The notes under the pieces: generated by a model
What the model was told of the DNA's origin: nothing
The model's database searches: none
The model's input: the letters and a program-made list of their open reading frames with translations, nothing else
Shown here: positions 58,681-64,000 of the stretch, in pieces
Numbering within the stretch: position 1 is the stretch's first letter
How the letters are laid out: every line of letters begins with the position of its first letter
Position numbers and translations under genes: made by a program
Source: Archangium minus
Lineage (GTDB): Bacteria; Myxococcota; Myxococcia; Myxococcales; Myxococcaceae
Length of the DNA stretch: 64,000 bases
Reading direction: 5' to 3'
Assembly (NCBI RefSeq): GCF_044360475.1
Contig: NZ_CP043494.1
Location: forward strand, 10,478,001 to 10,542,000

Positions 58681-60585
58681 ATGGGCACATACAAGGAGTT
58701 TCACCGTCAATCCGTTGAGCGGCCCGAGGCGTTCTGGGCCGAGCAGGCCCGGCTCATCGACTGGGAGCGTCCGTGGGACCAGGTGTTGGACTTCTCACGT
58801 CCACCCTTCGCGCGCTGGTTCGTCGGGGGGCGCACCAATCTCTGTCATAACGCCGTGGATAGGCACCTGGCAGACCGAGCTCAACAGCCCGCGCTCGTCT
58901 ACGTTTCAACAGAGACCCAGGAGCAACGCCGTTACACCTACGCCCAATTGCATACCGAGGTGAACCGGGTCGCGGCCATGCTGCGCACGCTCGGAGTCAA
59001 CCGCGGCGACCGGGTCATCATCTACCTGCCCATGGTCCCCGAGGCGATCTTCACCCTGCTCGCGTGCACGCGACTGGGGGCCATCCACTCGGTGGTGTTC
59101 GGAGGCTTCGCGGCGCACAGCCTCGCCACGCGCATGGATGACGCGAAGCCGGCCTTGCTGGTGACAGCGGACGCAGGCATGCGCGGCGGCAAGGTCATCC
59201 CCTACAAGCCACTGGTGGAGGAGGCCCTGAAGCAGGCGCAACACCCGCCCTCGCGAGTGCTGGTGCTCAACCGAGGGTTGGATCCAACCATGCCCCGCGT
59301 GCCCGAGCGGGATGTGGACTTCGCCACGCTGGCGCGCGAACACGAGGGCGCACAGGTGGCGGTGGAGTGGCTCGAGTCCTCCGAGCCCAGCTACATCCTC
59401 TACACCTCCGGCACTACGGGACGCCCCAAGGGCGTGCAGCGGGACACGGGCGGCTACGCGGTGGCGCTGGCGTCCTCGATGCGGAACATCTTCACCGGCA
59501 AGCCCGGCGAGACGATGTTCACCGCAAGCGACATCGGCTGGGTGGTGGGGCACTCGTACATCGTCTATGGCCCGCTGCTGGCCGGTATGACGACAGTGCT
59601 CTACGAGGGCCTGCCCATCCGCCCGGACGCAAGCATCTGGTGGCGGCTCGTGGAGGAGCACCGGGTGAATGTGATGTTCACTTCGCCCACGGCCATCCGG
59701 CTCTTGAAGCGGCAGGACGCGGCGCACCTCTCGCGCCATGACACGTCGAGCCTGCGCTACCTGTTCCTCGCGGGCGAGCCCCTGGACGCGCCCACCCACG
59801 AGTGGATCTCCTCCGCGCTGCCCGCCACCCAGGTGTTGGACAATTACTGGCAGACGGAGACGGGCTGGCCCCTGCTCGGACCCTGTCCGGGAGTGGAGGC
59901 TCGGCCACGCAAGTTTGGTTCACCGGGCACGGCCCTCTACGGCTACCGGGTGAAGCTGCTGGACGCGCAGAGCGGCGAAGAGGTGACGGCGCCCAACCAG
60001 AAGGGCGTGCTGGTGGTGGAGCCACCGCTGCCACCCGGGTGCCTGTCCACGGTGTGGGGCGACGACGCGCGCTTCGTGTCCACGTACTTCTCCCACTTCG
60101 ACAAGCCCGTCTACAGCACCTTCGACTGGGCCACGCGGGACGAGGACGGGGACTACTTCATCCTCGGCCGGACGGATGACGTCATCAACGTGGCGGGCCA
60201 CCGGTTGGGTACGCGAGAAATCGAGGAGGCCATCTCTGGACATCCCGGCATCGCCGAGGTGGCGGTGGTGGGCGTGAAGGACTCGCTCAAGGGGCAGGTG
60301 GTGGTGGCCTTCGCGGTGCCGAAGGACGCCTCACGAATGCAGACAGAGGAGGGCCGTGCGGGCCTCACGCGCGAGGTGATGGACACGGTGGACAAGACGC
60401 TGGGGGCCTTGGCTCGCCCGGCCCAGGTGCACCTGGTGACGCTGCTGCCCAAGACGCGCTCGGGCAAGCTGCTGCGCCGCAGCATCCAGGCGCTGGCCGA
60501 GCAGCGTGAGCCTGGTGATCTCACCACTCTAGAAGACCCAAGTGCCTTGGAGCAGGTCCGCGAGGCCCTGAAGCCTCGCGAGTAA
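58681..60585 (+). CDS. prpE: Propionate--CoA ligase (acetyl-CoA synthetase-like)
   Basis: 634-residue acyl-CoA synthetase of the PrpE type. N-terminal ACAS_N region ('RPEAFWAEQARLIDWERPWD'), AMP-binding core with 'ILYTSGTTGRPKGVQRDTGG', 'DIGWVVGHSYIVYGPLLAGM', and 'YWQTETGWPL'; C-terminal 'YFILGRTDDVINVAGHRLGT' and 'LPKTRSGKLLRRSIQ' with the acetylatable catalytic Lys. It activates propionate (or acetate) to the CoA thioester, relevant to odd-chain and branched metabolism in myxobacteria. The ATG at 58681 has a GAGGAG site upstream; a start 30 codons earlier is possible but less likely. Confidence 0.92.
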   Translation: MGTYKEFHRQSVERPEAFWAEQARLIDWERPWDQVLDFSRPPFARWFVGGRTNLCHNAVDRHLADRAQQPALVYVSTETQEQRRYTYAQLHTEVNRVAAMLRTLGVNRGDRVIIYLPMVPEAIFTLLACTRLGAIHSVVFGGFAAHSLATRMDDAKPALLVTADAGMRGGKVIPYKPLVEEALKQAQHPPSRVLVLNRGLDPTMPRVPERDVDFATLAREHEGAQVAVEWLESSEPSYILYTSGTTGRPKGVQRDTGGYAVALASSMRNIFTGKPGETMFTASDIGWVVGHSYIVYGPLLAGMTTVLYEGLPIRPDASIWWRLVEEHRVNVMFTSPTAIRLLKRQDAAHLSRHDTSSLRYLFLAGEPLDAPTHEWISSALPATQVLDNYWQTETGWPLLGPCPGVEARPRKFGSPGTALYGYRVKLLDAQSGEEVTAPNQKGVLVVEPPLPPGCLSTVWGDDARFVSTYFSHFDKPVYSTFDWATRDEDGDYFILGRTDDVINVAGHRLGTREIEEAISGHPGIAEVAVVGVKDSLKGQVVVAFAVPKDASRMQTEEGRAGLTREVMDTVDKTLGALARPAQVHLVTLLPKTRSGKLLRRSIQALAEQREPGDLTTLEDPSALEQVREALKPRE

Positions 60586-60603
60586 CCAGGCCTCGCATCC
60601 ACC

Positions 60604-61122
60604 ATGATTCGATCTCTTCTCGCCCCACTTCTGATTCTGCTCCTCTGCCCTGCGTGCTTCGTCAACGTCCGGTCGAGCAGCCGAGACTTCCTATCGGAGA
60701 GCGATTCCCAGTTCTCTTCCCCTGAGCCCTCGGAGCAGGTGACGCGGCGGCTCATGGACCTGATGTCCCGGCGAGGCATGAACCTGGTCGACCGAAAGGA
60801 ACTCGAGCCCGGCAAGGTGATGCTCAAGTTCAAGGGCGATCGTGAGACCATGAAGGTGGGCGAGAGCAGCAGCGCCCAGGTAGGCTCGGTCTTCTTCGCG
60901 CTCTTCCAGACGCGAGAGGGGGGCGGCACCACCTTTACCCTGTTCGGGAAGCCGACCTACATGGGCCGGGAGGTCTGCACGGACCACGATGGCACGCTCT
61001 TCCAGTGTGAAGAAGGGAAGGACCTCAAGGGCTTCCTCCAGGTTCCCCCGAACATGACAGGACGCGCGGAGTCCGAGACCATCCGTGGCGTCATCAGCGA
61101 GTTCGCCATGGAGCAGCCGTAA
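60604..61122 (+). CDS. Hypothetical lipoprotein
   Basis: 172-residue lipoprotein with signal 'LLAPLLILLLCPACFVNV', lipidated Cys18. The mature part is mixed alpha/beta with a Cys pair at the centre ('EVCTDHDGTLFQCEEG'). No family is recognised. It lies 18 bases after prpE on the same strand and may share its transcript, though a link in function is not evident. Confidence 0.7.
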   Translation: MIRSLLAPLLILLLCPACFVNVRSSSRDFLSESDSQFSSPEPSEQVTRRLMDLMSRRGMNLVDRKELEPGKVMLKFKGDRETMKVGESSSAQVGSVFFALFQTREGGGTTFTLFGKPTYMGREVCTDHDGTLFQCEEGKDLKGFLQVPPNMTGRAESETIRGVISEFAMEQP

Positions 61123-61441
61123 CACGGCACACCACCCCTCCGCGGCTCCTGAATACCCAACCGACCCGAGCGGGCGAGCGTCTCAACGAAAGCCATCGAC
61201 GATGAACACGGCCGCGCGAGAGTCATCGATCAACGCGACTCCAGGCGGTGGGCGAAGGCTGGGGGGCTGCGCCGTGTTCGCGAGCGGGTGCTCAAGGTGG
61301 CGGCGCGGGTACTGGTACACGCCAGGAGGGTGGTGCTGGTAATCCACGCCTGCTTGCTACCCGCGGCCCCGGGAGGGCCGACGTCTGTTCTGTGCCCGGC
61401 GTCGCTCACAAAAGCCCCTGGCTCCTGCAGAACCCCTGGGG
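61123..61441. other. Gene-free gap with transposase scrap
   Basis: 319 bases between the hypothetical lipoprotein and the DUSAM gene. No intact gene is seen. The only coding-like stretch is the possible transposase tail described separately. The rest holds nothing recognisable. Confidence 0.5.
61230..61371 (+). pseudogene. Possible C-terminal remnant of an IS1380-like transposase
   Basis: One forward frame reads RWAKAGGLRRVRERVLKVAA then RVLVHARRVVLVIHA, which resembles the basic end of IS1380/IS4-type transposases ('LRERLLKIGARVVRSARR'). It has no start, no catalytic residues and no visible inverted repeats. The similarity is short and basic-rich, so it may be chance. Confidence 0.3.
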
Positions 61442-62230
61442 TTACAACTCCGGGGGCGGTCCGTCGAGGCCCCTTAGCTGCTCCTCGGCCATCCGGCGGT
61501 ATTGCGGCACGATCTCCACGGCCAGCACGTCACGCATCTGCTGGCGCGCACCTTCAAGGTCTCCCGAGTCCCGGAGGCTCGTCATCCGGTACATCGAATT
61601 CAAAAATCGGCGCTCGCTCTCCCGGAAGCGCGCGAGGACCATCCCCATCAGGGCCTCGGAGCCTTCCAGGCTCTTTAGGGCCTCCTCGGTCTCGGTCTCG
61701 CTGATGGCTGCCGTGGGGGCGGTCCGGCGCAGAAGGGCGCGCAAGTCGTCGGTTAGTTCCAAGGAGTGACCCTGTTGGACTCGGAGGGAGAGCGCCGCGA
61801 GTTGCTGCCGGTCGTGTAGGTTCGGATTGAGCCGCCCGGTTGCGTGCACCTCAGCCAGCCCAACCAAGCTCTCCAGCGTGATTTCGGCTTGCTCCCGGTA
61901 GAAGGGGACAACCTCCACGGCGAGCACGTCACGCATGACTTGCTGTGCCCCGTCGAAGTCCCCCTCGTCTCGCAACTTCTTCGCCCGGTTTCGAGCGTCA
62001 GTCAGGCGCCACGACCCGTCATGGATGCGCCGGTTGATCTCTCGCAGCAAGGCCGTAGCGGCAGGCAAACTGCGCAAAGCATCTTCCGCGTCCTGCTTGC
62101 TGATGGCCACCTGCTGAGCGGTCCGAGAAAGAAGGGCGCGCGTCTCGTCGGTGAGGTTCAACGGGACGCCGTTTTCGAGCACATCACGAGCCAATTCCCA
62201 CACATTGTCCCAATCGGTCTCACCGTTCAT
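61442..62230 (-). CDS. Tandem DUSAM-domain protein
   Basis: 262-residue cytosolic protein made of two DUSAM domains (TIGR02267/DUF2379-type, known almost only from myxobacteria): about 7-120 and 127-245. Both contain 'RALL.RTA', an 'AIS...(D/E)..(D/E)AL.SL' stretch and 'LRD.GD...A.QQMRDVLAVE(V/I)VP.YR'. The function is unknown; DUSAM proteins are often found beside toxin-like lipoproteins. Here the gene follows a Cys-rich lipoprotein gene by 21 bases on the same strand, the position of an immunity gene. Confidence 0.82.
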   Translation of the reverse strand: MNGETDWDNVWELARDVLENGVPLNLTDETRALLSRTAQQVAISKQDAEDALRSLPAATALLREINRRIHDGSWRLTDARNRAKKLRDEGDFDGAQQVMRDVLAVEVVPFYREQAEITLESLVGLAEVHATGRLNPNLHDRQQLAALSLRVQQGHSLELTDDLRALLRRTAPTAAISETETEEALKSLEGSEALMGMVLARFRESERRFLNSMYRMTSLRDSGDLEGARQQMRDVLAVEIVPQYRRMAEEQLRGLDGPPPEL

Positions 62231-62251
62231 GTGCGCACCTGCACTTAATGG

Positions 62252-62716
62252 TCAGTGGCATTTCTTGGTAGGCCATTTGTGCTGCCCTTCACACAACCTC
62301 AGACAATCGTGGCAATCACCCGTCCACCCGTCGTTTTGGCAATCGTTATAAGCCTCAATGCACTTCTGTTTCCACTTGGGTAGAGAAGCGTTGTTGGAGA
62401 AGTCGTCCTCGTCCTCGTCAACATCGGAGCCAGCGCGCACAGCCCGGAGCACCTGATCAACCTCGGATTGCGTCGCCCCACAAGCGCCTACCGGGTCCTG
62501 TGGATGTTTTTTGATGCAGCACGTCATGGTGGAGTCGCCTGGCCGGCAGTCCATCGTAGCCGCTTGCGCCAGGACTACGGGACGGCTCGACGTGTAGGTG
62601 TAGTGCGTCGTCCCACCGGAGTAGGCGTAATGCGCCCTGCCAGCCGAGCAACCAGACGTGAGGACCCCCCAAAGCAGGGTCCCAATGATGAAGAGGCAGG
62701 AAGTCAAGCTTTTCAT
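62252..62716 (-). CDS. Cys-rich lipoprotein, toxin-like N-terminal region
   Basis: 154-residue lipoprotein: signal MKSLTSCLFIIGTLLWGVLT ending in SGC, lipidated Cys23. The mature part has 'ATMDCRPGDSTMTCCIKKHP' and 'GACGATQSE', a motif I recognise from the N-termini of myxobacterial toxin lipoproteins. The C-terminal 45 residues are Cys-rich with a repeating C-x3/4-C pattern ('WKQKCIEAYNDCQNDGWTGD', 'CHDCLRLCEG'), perhaps a small disulfide or metal-bound domain. It sits 21 bases upstream of the DUSAM gene. A short toxin or an orphan delivery domain is possible. Confidence 0.65.
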   Translation of the reverse strand: MKSLTSCLFIIGTLLWGVLTSGCSAGRAHYAYSGGTTHYTYTSSRPVVLAQAATMDCRPGDSTMTCCIKKHPQDPVGACGATQSEVDQVLRAVRAGSDVDEDEDDFSNNASLPKWKQKCIEAYNDCQNDGWTGDCHDCLRLCEGQHKWPTKKCH

Positions 62717-62828
62717 GCTCTTCAGCCTAGAGCGGCGGGTTTTCAGGTCGCTATGACAGGCCAAGGCGCGGAGGGTTGGACGTTCGTTCGGGCTATCGGA
62801 TAGGTTGTCCCGCACTATGCGGAGTTTC

Positions 62829-64000
62829 TTACCTCCCCGGTCTGCCCTGCTGCTCGTCTTCTTGGCATCCTGCGATGGCGAGCTGGCGCACCAGCGCTAC
62901 TGGATCCTCCCGGAGTGAGGCGAGGAACCCCTCTTCCACCTCCGAGGCAAACAGGAGCCCCCAGGCGCGGAGGGAGGCGGACGGGTCTCGCAGAACGGGG
63001 GCGAGCTCCGTTCCCGGGAGGCCCCGGACGCCCGCCGACCAGAGCGTCTGAGCGGCGGTGACGCGCAGGGGAAGCCGCTCCCGCGCGTCGAGGAAGAGTT
63101 CGTAGAGCACCCGGAGGGCGGGCGAGCCAGGGCCAGGAGCGATGCGGCCGAGAGCCTTCACCCACTCCTCCCGTAGAGAAAGGCACGCGCTTCGATCGGC
63201 GATGAGCCGCTGCAACAGGAGGAGCAGCCCCCCACACTCAGGCCCCGCCACGTTGAAGAAGTGGGCGGAGAGAGCATCATCGGGCTCCTCCATCACATGA
63301 TTGATGAGCCAGGCGCGAAGACGGGGTGACTCGTGATGCAACTCCAACAGGCGCTCATTGGCCAGACAAGGTGACGTGCCTTGGTTCTCCTCGAACAGCC
63401 CGAGGAGCAGCTCGGCGGGTTCGGGGAGCCCGGGGAAGAGCACCCGTCGCATCGAGGGGTTTAGGCGGCTCACGAGTTGGAGGAACTCCTGGCGATCCTC
63501 GATTGTCTGCGTCTCGCTCATCAACCGCTGGCACAGGGCACGGAGCTCCTCGGACGCGCCTTCGTTCATTGTGACGAGCAACTGGATGAGGGTGCGGAGC
63601 GTGCCCTTCCGCCTGTTTTCGGGTCCCGTGTCGGTCCACTTCCTCGCGAGCATCAGAAGCTCTCGGGCGGAGGTCCCCATCCGCCCCAGGGCGCGGAGGC
63701 ACGGCAGCGCGACGTCATGAGACTCCGCCTGCTCGAGGTGCTCGAGGATGAGGGCACGTGCACCCACCGCCACGGCTGACGTACCCATGGCGGCGATGAA
63801 ATCGAAGATTCTGTACCGACTTGGGCGACGCGAGGAGAGAGCCGCGGCCAGGAGGGGCAACACCTCACTCGCCAAGTCCAGTGCCCCCACGAAGCTCGCG
63901 ATGAGGTCCACGGGCCACGGCGACGAAGAAGTGACGAGCTGGCTGACGAGTGCCTTGACCTCTGATTCTCCGCGCCTGGCGAGCTCCGAGCAGAGCCGCT
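62829..64000 (-). CDS. HEAT-repeat-like protein, 5' part beyond window
   Basis: At least 389 residues without a start in the window: the frame is open from the right edge ('RLCSELARRGESEVKALVSQ') and an internal GTG near 63911 is not the start. It is composed of helical pairs of 35-45 residues in the style of HEAT repeats ('SARELLMLARKW'; 'REEWVKALGRIAPGPGSPAL', 'VLYELFLDARERLPLRVTAA'; 'LREDPVALVRQLAIAGC'). Such proteins usually bind other proteins. It is 112 bases upstream of the Cys-rich lipoprotein gene on the same strand. No partner is evident. Confidence 0.7.
   Translation of the reverse strand, partial: RLCSELARRGESEVKALVSQLVTSSSPWPVDLIASFVGALDLASEVLPLLAAALSSRRPSRYRIFDFIAAMGTSAVAVGARALILEHLEQAESHDVALPCLRALGRMGTSARELLMLARKWTDTGPENRRKGTLRTLIQLLVTMNEGASEELRALCQRLMSETQTIEDRQEFLQLVSRLNPSMRRVLFPGLPEPAELLLGLFEENQGTSPCLANERLLELHHESPRLRAWLINHVMEEPDDALSAHFFNVAGPECGGLLLLLQRLIADRSACLSLREEWVKALGRIAPGPGSPALRVLYELFLDARERLPLRVTAAQTLWSAGVRGLPGTELAPVLRDPSASLRAWGLLFASEVEEGFLASLREDPVALVRQLAIAGCQEDEQQGRPGR

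Overview
The window is high-GC DNA from a myxobacterium, most likely of the Cystobacterineae (Archangium/Cystobacter/Stigmatella/Myxococcus type). The assignment rests on lineage-typical families rather than on any rRNA: a DUSAM-domain protein, a TIGR02269/DUF2380-type SitA-like lipoprotein, a second SitA-type toxin, short Hanks-type kinases, LytS/LytTR regulators and very long antisense open frames caused by extreme third-position GC bias. No rRNA, tRNA or CRISPR array was recognised.

Layout. 1-13.2 kb is a housekeeping and envelope region: glycogen metabolism (glgX, cut by the window edge, and glgA), a KefB-type antiporter, a CNNM/CorC transporter, a Ser/Thr kinase, pdxH and an SDR enzyme. 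13.3-22.1 kb is an accessory island starting at the 3' end of hemG. It holds two toxin/immunity cassettes of the SitA/SitI kind, an intact IS21-family element that split the first toxin inside its signal peptide, a second diverged copy of the hemG 3' end between the cassettes, and three tandem immunity-like genes with an exact 493-base period. 22.3-24.8 kb has a LytS-type sensor kinase and an orphan GspF. 24.8-26.7 kb is a scar: the start of a Rieske gene, a decayed IS4-type element inside a REP-like palindrome, and the end of a LysR gene.

26.8-37.3 kb carries a CoA-binding protein, a glycosyltransferase, a polyphosphate-glucokinase-like ROK kinase and a complete four-gene ligase-associated DNA repair operon (exonuclease, ATP-dependent ligase, Lhr-type helicase, PdeM). 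A small REP/MITE-like element is inserted in frame in the helicase gene with a 10-base target duplication. 37.3-52.9 kb is signalling and metabolism: MCP, LytTR regulator, REC-GGDEF with a destroyed active site, a GCS2-family ligase with an FAD/NAD(P) partner, rlmN, a DUF2079 membrane protein, an HD protein, a Upf1/SMUBP2-like helicase, and a LysR gene divergent from a membrane protein and a broken dehydrogenase.

53.1-57.9 kb holds a secreted pair (carboxypeptidase-regulatory-like lipoprotein and S8 protease lipoprotein) and an alpha/beta hydrolase. 58.1-64 kb has a GspG-like protein, prpE, a lipoprotein, a likely transposase scrap, a DUSAM protein beside a Cys-rich lipoprotein (a possible third toxin/immunity-type locus), and a HEAT-like protein cut by the window end.

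The most unusual signals are the hemG 3'-end duplication bracketing a toxin cassette, the exact IS21 insertion into that toxin, the regular immunity triplication, and the frame-preserving mini-element in lhr.
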